Below are positions 24,451-32,389 of a stretch of 37,852 nucleotides of DNA, one piece after another (within the stretch, counting starts at the first letter, position 1; every line of letters starts with the position of its first letter). Under the pieces are notes generated by a model. The model saw only the letters and a list, made by a program, of their open reading frames with translations. It made no database searches and was not told the DNA's origin. The position numbers were made by a program, and so were the translations under genes. The DNA is from Flavonifractor sp. An82 (lineage in GTDB: Bacteria > Bacillota > Clostridia > Oscillospirales > Oscillospiraceae), in NCBI RefSeq assembly GCF_002159265.1, contig NZ_NFHG01000023.1, forward strand, positions 1 to 37,852. Direction: 5' to 3'.

Positions 24451-25194
24451 ATGAGCATGAATGGAAAGATCGCCGTGGTCACCGGCGGCAGCCGGGGCAT
24501 CGGCAGGGCCATCTGTCTGGAGCTGGCCCGCCGGGGCGCCAGCGTGGTGTTCTCCTACGCCGGCAACACCGCCGCCGCTGAGGAGACCCTGGCCGCCCTC
24601 AAGGAGCTGGGAGTGGAGGCCCGTGCCGTTCAGGGCAGCGTGGCCGACCCCGCCGCCGTCAAGGCCCTGATGGATACCGCCGTGAAGGAGCTGGGCGGCC
24701 TCCACATCCTGGTAAACAATGCCGGCATCACCCGGGACAACCTGGCCATGATGCTGAAGGAGGAGGACTTCGACGCGGTCATCGAGACCAACCTGAAGGG
24801 GGCCTTCCTGTGCATGAAGGCCGCTGCCCGGCCCATGATGAAGGCCCGCTACGGCCGCATCATCAACCTCAGCTCGGTGGTGGCCCTGCGGGGCAACCCG
24901 GGCCAGATCAACTACTGCGCCAGCAAGGCGGGAGTCATCGGCATGACCAAGTCCCTGGCCAAGGAGCTGGGCGGACGGGGCGTCACCGTCAACGCGGTGG
25001 CCCCCGGCTACATCGCCACCGACATGACCGCCGCCCTGCCCGAGGCCGCCCGGGAGGCCATGCTGTCCACCATCCCCGCCGGCCGGGCCGGCACCCCCGA
25101 GGATGTGGCCGCCGCCGTGGCCTTTCTGGCCTCTGACGAGGCGTCCTACATCACCGGGCAGGTCCTGAGTGTTGATGGCGGCATGGGTATGTGA
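24451..25194 (+). CDS. fabG: 3-oxoacyl-ACP reductase (NADPH)
   Basis: 247 residues, short-chain dehydrogenase. Nucleotide loop TGGSRGIG (11-18), NNAG at 89-92, and the catalytic Ser142, Tyr155 and Lys159 in INLSSVVALRG … YCASKAG. First reduction of the elongation cycle. AAAGGA precedes the start. Confidence 0.96.
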   Translation: MSMNGKIAVVTGGSRGIGRAICLELARRGASVVFSYAGNTAAAEETLAALKELGVEARAVQGSVADPAAVKALMDTAVKELGGLHILVNNAGITRDNLAMMLKEEDFDAVIETNLKGAFLCMKAAARPMMKARYGRIINLSSVVALRGNPGQINYCASKAGVIGMTKSLAKELGGRGVTVNAVAPGYIATDMTAALPEAAREAMLSTIPAGRAGTPEDVAAAVAFLASDEASYITGQVLSVDGGMGM

Positions 25195-25212
25195 GGAGGA
25201 ACAAGATCAATT

Positions 25213-26454
25213 ATGGAAAAACGCAGAGTAGTCATTACCGGCATGGGGACCGTCAATCCCCTGGGCCATAACCTGGCCGACACCTGGCAGGCCGTGAAGA
25301 ACGGCGTCTGCGGCATTGCCCCCATCACCCACTATGACGCTTCCGCCCAGAAGGTCCATCTGGCCGCCGAGGTGAAGGATTGGGACCCCACCACTGTGCT
25401 GGATAAGAAGGAAGTGCGCCACATGGCCCGCTACTCCCAGCTGGCCATGGCCTCCGCCAAGGAGGCGGTGGCCGACAGCGGTCTGGACCTGGAGTCCCTG
25501 GACCGCACCCGCTGCGGCGTCATCGTCTCCAGCGGCGTGGGCGGCATCGCCATGACCGAGAGCGAGCAGATGCGCTGCTCCGAGAAGGGCTTTGACCGGG
25601 CCTCCCCCTTCTACATCCCCTCCACCATCGCCAACATGGGCGCAGGCCTCATCGCCATCGCCTTCGGCTTCCAGGGCATGTGCACCTGCCCCGTCACCGC
25701 CTGTGCCGGCGGCTCCAACGCCGTGGGCGACGCCTTCCGTCACATCCGGGACGGCTACGCCGAGGTGATGCTGTGCGGCGGCGCCGAGGCCGCCGTCACT
25801 CCCCTGTCCATCGGCGGCTTCACCTCCATGCGGGCCCTCCATGTGGGCGACGACCCCAACCGGGCCTCCATTCCCTTTGACGCCCAGCGTTCCGGCTTCG
25901 TGCTGGGTGAGGGTGCCGCTATCCTGGTGCTGGAGGAGTACGAGCACGCCAAGGCCCGGGGGGCCAAGGTGTACGCCGAGGTGGTAGGCTACGGCTCCAC
26001 CTGCGACGCCTATCACATGACCGCTCCCGCCCCCAATGGGGAGGGCGGCGCCCGGGCCATGGCCCAGGCTCTGGCCGACGGCGGCGTGGCCCCTGAGCAG
26101 GTGGGCTACATCAACGCCCACGGCACATCCACACCCCTGAACGACTCCGGCGAGACCGCCGCTATCAAGACCGTGTTCGGCGACCACGCCTACAAGCTGG
26201 CGGTGAGCTCCACCAAGTCCATGACCGGCCACATGCTGGGCGCCGCCGGTGCGGTGGAGGCCATCTTCTCCGCCCTTACCCTGAAGGACGGCTTCCTGCC
26301 CGCCACCATCCACTATCAGGAGCCCGATCCCGCCTGCGATCTGGACTATGTGCCCAATGAGGGCCGTCAGGCTCAAGTGGAGTACGTGCTGTCCAACTCT
26401 CTGGGCTTCGGCGGCCACAATGCCTGCGTCCTGTTCAAGAAGTGGGAGGGCTGA
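25213..26454 (+). CDS. fabF: Beta-ketoacyl-ACP synthase II
   Basis: 413 residues. Elongating condensing enzyme. Catalytic Cys164 ([14 protein letters not shown]), His303 ([11 protein letters not shown]) and His340 ([13 protein letters not shown]), with the conserved Lys just before. N-terminus [22 protein letters not shown] sits 13-14 bases upstream, a long spacing. Confidence 0.97.
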   Translation: MEKRRVVITGMGTVNPLGHNLADTWQAVKNGVCGIAPITHYDASAQKVHLAAEVKDWDPTTVLDKKEVRHMARYSQLAMASAKEAVADSGLDLESLDRTRCGVIVSSGVGGIAMTESEQMRCSEKGFDRASPFYIPSTIANMGAGLIAIAFGFQGMCTCPVTACAGGSNAVGDAFRHIRDGYAEVMLCGGAEAAVTPLSIGGFTSMRALHVGDDPNRASIPFDAQRSGFVLGEGAAILVLEEYEHAKARGAKVYAEVVGYGSTCDAYHMTAPAPNGEGGARAMAQALADGGVAPEQVGYINAHGTSTPLNDSGETAAIKTVFGDHAYKLAVSSTKSMTGHMLGAAGAVEAIFSALTLKDGFLPATIHYQEPDPACDLDYVPNEGRQAQVEYVLSNSLGFGGHNACVLFKKWEG

Positions 26455-26459
26455 GCGCG

Positions 26460-26894
26460 ATGGAACTCAACTCCAACCAGATCGCAGAGATCCTGCCCCA
26501 CCGCTACCCCTTCGCCCTGGTGGACCGCATTGTGGACGGGGAGTCCGGCAAGTGGGCCAAGGGCATCAAGTGCGTCACCGTCAACGAGCCCTTCTTCCAG
26601 GGCCATTTCCCTCAGTACCATGTGATGCCCGGGGTGCTCATTATTGAAGCTCTGGCTCAGGTGGGAGCGGTAGCTATGCTCTCCCTGCCGGAAAACAAAG
26701 GAAAGCTGGGCTTCTTCGGCGGCATCAAGAACGCCCGGTTCCGCCGCCAGGTCATCCCCGGCGACGTGCTGGAGCTGGAGTGCGTCATCACCAAGCAGAA
26801 AGGCCCCGTAGCCGTGGCAGAGGCCAAGGCCACGGTAGACGGCGTCCTGGCTGTGTCGGCGGAACTCACCCTCGCCCTGGGTAAGGATTCCTGA
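26460..26894 (+). CDS. fabZ: 3-hydroxyacyl-ACP dehydratase
   Basis: 144 residues from the ATG at 26460 (GGAGGG within the end of fabF). Hot-dog fold: [15 protein letters not shown], catalytic His49 in [14 protein letters not shown] and Glu63 in [10 protein letters not shown]. No FabA, FabM or FabN-like gene is in the window, so the route to unsaturated chains, if any, is elsewhere. Last gene of the operon before the hairpin cluster. Confidence 0.96.
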   Translation: MELNSNQIAEILPHRYPFALVDRIVDGESGKWAKGIKCVTVNEPFFQGHFPQYHVMPGVLIIEALAQVGAVAMLSLPENKGKLGFFGGIKNARFRRQVIPGDVLELECVITKQKGPVAVAEAKATVDGVLAVSAELTLALGKDS

Positions 26895-26917
26895 TTGCCC
26901 TTCCCTCCGCTTTTTGT

Positions 26918-27185
26918 TATAATAATGCGTACTGAACAAAGCCGAAAGCCTTGGAAGCCGTGGCTTTCAAGGCCATTTGGCTTTGTTCAAGGCGCAAGGT
27001 TTTTGGAGAAAATTCTTCAAAAACCTTGCACCTTCCGCTGATGCGCTGAGGCGCACCAGCGGAAATACGCATTGTAACAATGGCTGAATTCCATAAAAGC
27101 GGCTCCTTGAACCGTTTTATGGAATTGCGCGGCTACCGCCGCGCGAATAAACCGATTTACGGTTTATTCAGCAGACATTATAATA
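26918..27185. repeat. Multi-hairpin element with imperfect terminal inverted repeats, MITE-like
   Basis: No gene lies here. Ends 26918-26936 and 27167-27185 are reverse complements in 15 of 19 positions (TATAATAATG… / …CATTATAATA). Inside are six stems: 26933-26943/26979-26989 enclosing 26949-26959/26962-26972; 26994-27010/27013-27029 (16 of 17); 27033-27040/27057-27064; 27087-27102/27112-27126; 27127-27133/27138-27144; 27146-27154/27160-27168. A further pair 26924-26931/27066-27073 closes the first three. It separates fabZ from the MarR gene and supplies part of the promoter of the latter. Whether it moves, or is a folded RNA, cannot be seen from one copy. Confidence 0.6.
27156..27184 (+). 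promoter_or_regulatory. Promoter of the MarR-family gene
   Basis: TTTACG (27156-27161), 17 bases, TATAAT (27179-27184). The -10 is in the right terminal repeat of the hairpin element, about 38 bases before the MarR ATG. Confidence 0.55.
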
Positions 27186-27221
27186 CCGTTGAAAAAGATA
27201 TTGTTTTGCGGAGGCGCGGGC

Positions 27222-27674
27222 ATGCTGGAAGAAAAATTTGAGATTGTGTATACGAAATTCAAACTTCATTTTTACCAGGAGATCTTTGAGCGCTTTCAGA
27301 ACCGGGAGGCCAGCCTGACCACGGTGGAGACCTTCGCCATGGAGACCATTCAGGCCCTGGGGTCCCCCACCATCAATGAGTTTGCCTCCTTCATGCGCAT
27401 TTCTCCCCCCAACGCGGCCTACAAGATCAACAGCCTCATCCGCAAGGGCTATGTACGGAAGATCCAGTCGGAGCACGACAAGCGGGAGTACCACTTGATC
27501 GTGACCGAGAAGTACAAGGAGTACTACAACGTCAGCAGTGACTATGTCCACGTGGTCACCGAGCGAATGAGAGAGCGGTTTACCCCCGACGAGTGCGCCA
27601 AGCTGGAAGAGATGCTCACCATCATCAGCAAAGAGCTGATGCCGGAGATCCAGCTGGGCTCCGCTGAGGCCTGA
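27222..27674 (+). CDS. MarR-family transcriptional regulator, FabT-like
   Basis: 150 residues from the ATG at 27222, with GGAGG 7 bases upstream; an earlier TTG at 27189 lacks a ribosome site. Winged HTH: SLTTVETFAMETIQALGSPTINEFASFMRISPPNAAYKINSLIRKGYVRKIQSEHDKREYHLIVTEK, with the recognition helix around SPPNAAYKINSL and the wing around SEHDKREYHL (about 30-105), flanked by dimerisation helices. FabT in streptococci and lactococci represses FAS II genes; here it lies at the end of the FAS II cluster but has its own promoter. The 42-bp palindrome at the operon start is the best candidate target. Flanked on both sides by hairpin clusters. Confidence 0.85.
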   Translation: MLEEKFEIVYTKFKLHFYQEIFERFQNREASLTTVETFAMETIQALGSPTINEFASFMRISPPNAAYKINSLIRKGYVRKIQSEHDKREYHLIVTEKYKEYYNVSSDYVHVVTERMRERFTPDECAKLEEMLTIISKELMPEIQLGSAEA

Positions 27675-27679
27675 GATCT

Positions 27680-27849
27680 TCAAACCAGTGGCTTTGCCAC
27701 TGGTTTGAGTAAGATACAGTCTGCCGCGCGCAGAATCTGTCCGCTAAAAGCGGCCAGATTCCACACTTGCAGCCTGAGAAGTGTTTTCAGCCACGCACAT
27801 GTCCTGGCTGAAAACAGCTTTAAACTTTTTTCGCGCCTGCGGGCGCGAA
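27680..27849. repeat. Second cluster of hairpins, downstream of the MarR gene
   Basis: No gene here that I can support. Stems: 27680-27692/27696-27708 (13 bases, perfect, starting 5 bases after the MarR stop), 27733-27745/27749-27761 (12 of 13), 27782-27793/27805-27816 (12 bases, perfect), 27830-27837/27842-27849 (8 bases, perfect, TGCG loop). The style matches the element on the other side of the MarR gene (AAAAGCGGC and TGGCTTT motifs recur) but I see no terminal repeats. The first stem may end the MarR transcript although there is no T-run. Confidence 0.55.
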
Positions 27850-27890
27850 CTCTGCGAGGCTTCATATGCCGGAAAGCATTCACCAAATGA

Positions 27891-27927
27891 AAAAAGGACG
27901 TGCTGCGATTTGCAGCACGTCCTTTTT
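27891..27927. terminator. Bidirectional terminator between MarR cluster and the RHH gene
   Basis: Perfect 16-base stem AAAAAGGACGTGCTGC (27891-27906) with 27912-27927, loop GATTT; T-runs on both strands. It directly follows the stop of the RHH gene on the minus strand. Confidence 0.9.
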
Positions 27928-27928
27928 G

Positions 27929-28132
27929 TCATTCAATATCCAGTTCCGGCGGCACGTCGATCTGGTCGGAGACGTACTTGCCGTTCTTTTTCCGCTGGCG
28001 GACACATTCCGTGAGCAGATACTCGATCTGTCCGTTCACTGAGCGGAAATCGTCCTCCGCCCAGGCGGCGATGGCCGCATAGAGCTTGGGGGACAGGCGC
28101 AGAGGCACCTGCTTCTTGCCGTCGCCTGCCAT
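27929..28132 (-). CDS. Ribbon-helix-helix (Arc-type) protein
   Basis: 67 residues. [44 protein letters not shown] fits an Arc-like ribbon-helix-helix: a basic beta strand (QVPLRL) then two helices with the turn containing [11 protein letters not shown]. Such dimers bind DNA palindromes. The ATG starts one base after the stop of the SPFH gene and has no clear ribosome site, so translation is probably coupled. The same pairing of SPFH and RHH genes occurs in other Clostridia (from memory). It may autoregulate the pair. Confidence 0.8.
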   Translation of the reverse strand: MAGDGKKQVPLRLSPKLYAAIAAWAEDDFRSVNGQIEYLLTECVRQRKKNGKYVSDQIDVPPELDIE

Positions 28133-28133
28133 A

Positions 28134-29159
28134 TCAGTACAGGCTGCCGGAGTTGACCACCGGCTGGGCGTCCCGGTTGCCGCAGAGCACCACCAGCAGG
28201 TTGGACACCATGGCGGCCTTCCGCTCCTCGTCCAGTTCCACCACCTGCTTCTCGCTGAGCCGCTCCAGGGCCATCTCCACCATGCCCACGGCGCCGTCCA
28301 CGATCATCTTGCGGGCGTCAATGATGGCGCTGGCCTGCTGGCGCTGCAGCATGACCGCGGCGATCTCGGGGGCGTAGGCCAGGTAGGTGATGCGGGCCTC
28401 AATGATCTCCAGACCGGCCTGGGCCACCTTGCTCTGGATCTCCTCCTTGATGCGGGCGGCCACCACCTCACTGGAACCCCGCAGGCTGCCCTCGTCGGCC
28501 ACACCGTCGCCGGTGGTGTCCACGTTGGGGGCCACATCGTAGGGGTAGATGCGCACGATGTTGCGCAGGGCGCTGTCGCACTGGAGGGACAGGTACTCCT
28601 TGTAGTTGTCCACATCAAACACCGCCTTGGCGGTATCCACCACCCGCCACATGACGGCGATGCCGATCTCCACCGGGTTGCCCAGGCAGTCGTTGATCTT
28701 CTGCCGGTTGTTGTTCAGGGTCATGATTTTCAGGGAGATCCGCTTGCCCCCGGCCTGGGCCTCCGCCTTCTTCTCCGCCTTACCGCCGTCCACATCGCCG
28801 CTCTGGTTCAGCTTGGTCTGGGCCGCGGGATTGACGCCGGAGCAGAAGGGGTTGACGTAGTAGAAGCCCTCCCCCTTCAGGGTACCGATGTACTTGCCGA
28901 ACAGGGTGAGCACCAGGGCCTCCTGAGGCTTGAGCACCTTCAGGCCGCACAGGAAGATCCAGCCCAGGGCCAGCCAGGCGATACACACTGCCATTACCGT
29001 GATAGCCAGCGGGTCGGGACCGCCGAACCAGGCGGACTCGGCGGCCTCCTCCCGGATGGCGGCCCACACCAGAGCCACAACAGCTACCACATACAGGGCC
29101 AGAATGAGCAGCAGCATGGGCATACCCTTCTTCTTACCCTCCAAAATCTTCTCTTTCAT
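28134..29159 (-). CDS. SPFH/Band-7 domain membrane protein
   Basis: 341 residues, GGAGGTG ribosome site. Two transmembrane helices near the N-terminus (about 14-34 and 52-72), a junction ([32 protein letters not shown]) typical of the start of SPFH domains, and the domain body about 85-260. The second part ([55 protein letters not shown]) is the stomatin/prohibitin-like helical arm. An insert with [19 protein letters not shown] (about 121-139) is unusual. SPFH proteins form membrane microdomain scaffolds; the specific role is unknown. Confidence 0.9.
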   Translation of the reverse strand: MKEKILEGKKKGMPMLLLILALYVVAVVALVWAAIREEAAESAWFGGPDPLAITVMAVCIAWLALGWIFLCGLKVLKPQEALVLTLFGKYIGTLKGEGFYYVNPFCSGVNPAAQTKLNQSGDVDGGKAEKKAEAQAGGKRISLKIMTLNNNRQKINDCLGNPVEIGIAVMWRVVDTAKAVFDVDNYKEYLSLQCDSALRNIVRIYPYDVAPNVDTTGDGVADEGSLRGSSEVVAARIKEEIQSKVAQAGLEIIEARITYLAYAPEIAAVMLQRQQASAIIDARKMIVDGAVGMVEMALERLSEKQVVELDEERKAAMVSNLLVVLCGNRDAQPVVNSGSLY

Positions 29160-29178
29160 ATGAGCACCTCCGCTCTCC

Positions 29179-29192
29179 TTTTGATATCAAAA
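29179..29192. promoter_or_regulatory. Perfect palindrome at the SPFH promoter, probable operator
   Basis: TTTTGATATCAAAA, 14 bases, perfect. It overlaps the first base of the -10 and the predicted start of transcription. RHH proteins bind palindromes of this kind, and one is encoded in the same operon. Confidence 0.6.
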
Positions 29193-29220
29193 TCATATCA
29201 CTTAAATATCTTCCTGTCAA
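29192..29220 (-). promoter_or_regulatory. Promoter of the SPFH-RHH operon
   Basis: Minus strand TTGACA (29220-29215), 17-base spacer, TATGAT (29197-29192). Confidence 0.85.
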
Positions 29221-29348
29221 TCTATTTTGTTAACACTCTGTAAAACTTTTTTTATTTGGTTTTACTATAATCTTTTCAGAAAAATTTCAGAATGGGAAGG
29301 TATTCTTGTAGCAGCAAACCTGAATCCACACAAGAAAGGAACCTGCAG

Positions 29349-30026
29349 ATGCGAGTTTTGATTGTAGAAGACGAACGGCGGCTGGCGGAGGCCCTGGGAC
29401 AGGTCATGGCTGAGCAGCGCTATCAGGCCGATGTGGTATACGACGGGGCGGACGGCCTGGACTACGGCCTCACCGGGCAATACGACGTCATTATCCTGGA
29501 CGTGATGCTGCCCAAGCTGGATGGTTTTGAGGTGGCCAGCCGACTGCGCCACGCCCATGTGTCCACCCCCATTCTGATGCTCACCGCCCGGGACGAGATG
29601 CCCGACAAGATCGCCGGTCTGGACCACGGGGCGGACGACTACATGACCAAGCCCTTTGATATCGGGGAGCTGCTGGCCCGGGTGCGGGCCCTCACCCGCC
29701 GCCAGGGGGAGGTCATCGGCGAACAGCTGGTGGCCGGAGATCTGACCCTGGAGCTGTCCACCCGCTGCCTGCGGTGCGGCTCCAAGTCGGTGCGGCTGGG
29801 CTTCAAGGAGTTTGACGTGCTCCGGCAGCTGATGGTCCACCCCCGCTCGGTGGTCCCCAAGGAGGACATCATCGCACGGGTATGGGGTCTGGAGTCGGAC
29901 GCCGAGGACAACAATGTGGAGGTATATATCTCGTTTCTCCGAAAGAAGCTGACCTTTTTGGAGTCCACGGTGGGTATTGGCACCGTACGCAAGGTGGGCT
30001 ACTATCTGGAGGTGCCTGTCACATGA
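29349..30026 (+). CDS. OmpR/PhoB-family response regulator
   Basis: 225 residues from the ATG at 29349 (AGGAACC upstream). Receiver domain about 1-118: acidic pair Glu7-Asp8 (VEDE), phospho-acceptor Asp51 in IILDVMLPKLDG, Thr/Lys switch (LTAR; Lys101 in TKPFD). C-terminal winged HTH about 130-222 with GFKEFDVLRQLMVHPRSVVPKEDIIARVWG and the typical VEVYISFLRKKL. The stop overlaps the ATG of the kinase reading frame (ATGA). A TATAAT at 29266-29271 lies upstream. Stimulus and targets unknown. Confidence 0.95.
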   Translation: MRVLIVEDERRLAEALGQVMAEQRYQADVVYDGADGLDYGLTGQYDVIILDVMLPKLDGFEVASRLRHAHVSTPILMLTARDEMPDKIAGLDHGADDYMTKPFDIGELLARVRALTRRQGEVIGEQLVAGDLTLELSTRCLRCGSKSVRLGFKEFDVLRQLMVHPRSVVPKEDIIARVWGLESDAEDNNVEVYISFLRKKLTFLESTVGIGTVRKVGYYLEVPVT

Positions 30027-30079
30027 TCCGGCGGCTGCGATAGCGCTTTATTCTCATCAATCTGCTGCTGGTAGGCCTG

Positions 30080-31282
30080 GTGCTGACGGTGGTGCTGGTG
30101 CTGCTGCTGGCCTCCAACGCCCGGCGGCTGGAGAATCAGAGCACCGCCGCCCTTTACATGGTACTCAGCCGCCAGGATGGCGAGAACGCTCCCCGTTTTG
30201 AGTTCAATGTGCCTCCGTTGGAACAGAAGGACGGAGACGATGACCGCAACGCTTCCCTGATCCCCGTCTTCTCCGTTACCGTGGAGGGCGGACAGGCCAC
30301 AGATATCAACGACGGCGGTCAGGTGGATGTATCGGAGGAAACCGCCGGGCAGGCCGCTCAGGAGGCACTGGCTACCGGACAGGATTATGGGGTGCTCCCC
30401 AGCCTTGGCCTGCGCTTTCTCATGGAGCACACTCCGGAGGGGACCACCCGCATCGCCTTTGCCGACCAGACCTGGGAGCGCAGCACCATGCGCACCCTGG
30501 TGCTCTCCTGCCTGCTGATCTGGCTGCTGGCTATGGCCGCCTTTTTCTTTGTGGGACTCTTCCTCTCCTCCCTGGCCCTCCGGCCGGTGGAAAAGGCCTG
30601 GAAGCAGCAGCGGCAATTTGTGGCCGATGCCTCCCATGAGCTCAAGACGCCACTTACTGTCATTTTGGCCAATATCGGCATCGTACTGGCTCACCCGGAC
30701 GAGCCGGTGTCCACCCAGGCCAAGTGGCTGGACTATACCCAGGAGGAGGCCCGGCAGATGAAGGGGCTGGTGGAGGACCTGCTTTTTCTGGCCAAGTCGG
30801 ACAACGCCCGGCTGACCGCCCACCCCACCCAGGTGGATCTGTGCCAGCTGGTCCAGGGCTGCCTGCTCCCCTTTGAGCCGGTGGTCTTTGAGGCGGGGGT
30901 GACCCTGGAGTCCAAGCTGGAGCCCGGCCTGACCCTGACGGGAGACGAGCTTCAGCTGCGGCGGCTGGTCCGCATCCTGCTGGACAACGCGGTCAAATAC
31001 GTCGGCCCCCCAAACCCCGCCGTCACTGTCACCCTGGCCCGGCAGCAGGACAAGCTGCGCCTCACCGTCCACAACACCGGCGATCCCATTCCTCCGGAAC
31101 ATCTTCCCCACCTGTTCGAGCGCTTCTACCGGGCGGACGCCTCCCGGAACCGGAGCCAGGGAGGCTACGGCCTGGGACTGGCCATTGCCCGGAGCATTGT
31201 GGAGACCCACCGGGGAAAGATTTCCGTGACCAGCACCGCCGCCGTCGGCACCACCTTCACCGTCCTGCTCCCCCGGCGGTAG
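30080..31282 (+). CDS. Sensor histidine kinase with in-frame amber codon near its expected start
   Basis: From the GTG at 30080 the product is 400 residues. The natural start is probably the ATG at 30023, in ATGA overlap with the response regulator, but that frame (MIRRLR, stop, RFILINLLLVG) has TAG at 30041-30043, where CAG would be expected. Only the first helix is affected. The rest is intact: extracytoplasmic sensor (about 20-135), second helix (TLVLSCLLIWLLAMAAFFFVGLFLSSLAL), HisKA with HELKTPLTVILANIG, and HATPase with LLDNAVKYV, FERFYRADASRNRSQGGYGLGLAIARS. Either a pseudogene, re-initiation at GTG, suppression, or a sequencing error. Confidence 0.8.
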   Translation: MLTVVLVLLLASNARRLENQSTAALYMVLSRQDGENAPRFEFNVPPLEQKDGDDDRNASLIPVFSVTVEGGQATDINDGGQVDVSEETAGQAAQEALATGQDYGVLPSLGLRFLMEHTPEGTTRIAFADQTWERSTMRTLVLSCLLIWLLAMAAFFFVGLFLSSLALRPVEKAWKQQRQFVADASHELKTPLTVILANIGIVLAHPDEPVSTQAKWLDYTQEEARQMKGLVEDLLFLAKSDNARLTAHPTQVDLCQLVQGCLLPFEPVVFEAGVTLESKLEPGLTLTGDELQLRRLVRILLDNAVKYVGPPNPAVTVTLARQQDKLRLTVHNTGDPIPPEHLPHLFERFYRADASRNRSQGGYGLGLAIARSIVETHRGKISVTSTAAVGTTFTVLLPRR

Positions 31283-31340
31283 GCTTGTATTTTGGTCCGG
31301 TTTCCCGTATACTGGTGGCAATACGTGTACGAGGTGGATT

Positions 31341-32204
31341 ATGGATCTCTGCAACAGCAATGATATCAAGGCCCTGCTGGGCCGACACGGCTTCCGCTTT
31401 TCCAAGAGTATGGGCCAGAACTTTCTCATTCAGGGCTGGGTCCCCCGGGACATTGCCGACGCCTCGGGGGCCGACCAGACCTGCGGCGCCCTGGAGATCG
31501 GCCCGGGCATCGGCCCCCTCACCGTCCAGCTGGCCCAGCGGGCGGGCAAGGTGGCCGCCATTGAGCTGGACCGGGACCTGCTGCCCATTCTGGGGGAGAC
31601 CCTGGCCCCCTATGACAACGTGACCGTCATCCCCGGGGACGCCATGAAGCTGGATCTGGCCGCCCTGGCGGCAGAACAGTTCCCCGGGCTTACCCCGGTG
31701 GCCTGCGCCAATCTGCCCTATAACATTACCACCCCCGTCATCACCGCCCTCATTGAGGCGGGCTGCTTTGCCTCCATCACGGTGATGATCCAGCGTGAGG
31801 TGGCCAAACGGATCTGTGCCGATCCCGGTACCAGCGATTACGGCGCCTTCTCCCTCTTCTGCCAGTATTACACCACCCCCGAATACCTGTTTGAGGTTCC
31901 CCCGGAGTGCTTCCTGCCCGCCCCCAAGGTGACCTCGGCGGTGATCCGCCTGGTCCCCCGGACCGAGCCGGTCCAGACCCTTGTGGATGAAAAACGGTTC
32001 TTCCGGGTGGTGAAGGCCTCCTTTGCCCAGCGCCGCAAGACCCTGCTCAACGGCCTGTCCGCCGCCTTCGGCGACAAGCTGAGCAAGGAGCAGCTTCGGC
32101 AGGCCATGGCCGCCGCCGGACTTCCTGAGGAGGTCCGCGGGGAGAAGCTGGGCATCCCGGAATTTGCCGCTCTTGCCCATGCCATCCAGGCTCTGGAGGG
32201 TTGA
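31341..32204 (+). CDS. rsmA: 16S rRNA (adenine-N6,N6) dimethyltransferase
   Basis: 287 residues; GAGGTG upstream. Dimethylates A1518 and A1519 in the 3' helix of 16S rRNA. Starts with the family's FSKSMGQNFLIQ motif; SAM-binding EIGPGIGPLTVQLA at about 52-65, IELDRDLL, then the catalytic motif NLPYNITTPVI. C-terminal helical domain contains KVTSAVIRLVPR and SFAQRRKTLLNGL. Also called ksgA; loss gives kasugamycin resistance. No gene of the kinase pair overlaps; 58 bases separate it from the histidine kinase. Confidence 0.97.
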   Translation: MDLCNSNDIKALLGRHGFRFSKSMGQNFLIQGWVPRDIADASGADQTCGALEIGPGIGPLTVQLAQRAGKVAAIELDRDLLPILGETLAPYDNVTVIPGDAMKLDLAALAAEQFPGLTPVACANLPYNITTPVITALIEAGCFASITVMIQREVAKRICADPGTSDYGAFSLFCQYYTTPEYLFEVPPECFLPAPKVTSAVIRLVPRTEPVQTLVDEKRFFRVVKASFAQRRKTLLNGLSAAFGDKLSKEQLRQAMAAAGLPEEVRGEKLGIPEFAALAHAIQALEG

Positions 32205-32276
32205 TCTCCCGGTGCGCAAAAAGGCAGATTGAAACTGCGAAGAAGCAAAATTGCAAAATCCCGCGGTATAGAGGAA

Positions 32277-32305
32277 TTGACATTATAACCAATTTTGTGT
32301 ATGAT
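32277..32305 (+). promoter_or_regulatory. Promoter of pckA
   Basis: TTGACA (32277-32282), 17-base spacer, TATGAT (32300-32305). Predicted 5' leader about 78 bases, with no riboswitch that I recognise. Confidence 0.8.
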
Positions 32306-32389
32306 TGTCCCATAGCATTTGTCAGTTCCGGGGGTTGTCCGCCCCATCGGAGCCCCTGAGCGATCAAAATGGGAAAGAGGTCATGCATT

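Noticed and set aside
26895-27221. CRISPR array
   Set aside because: Many hairpins but no direct repeats of constant length with unique spacers, and no cas genes.
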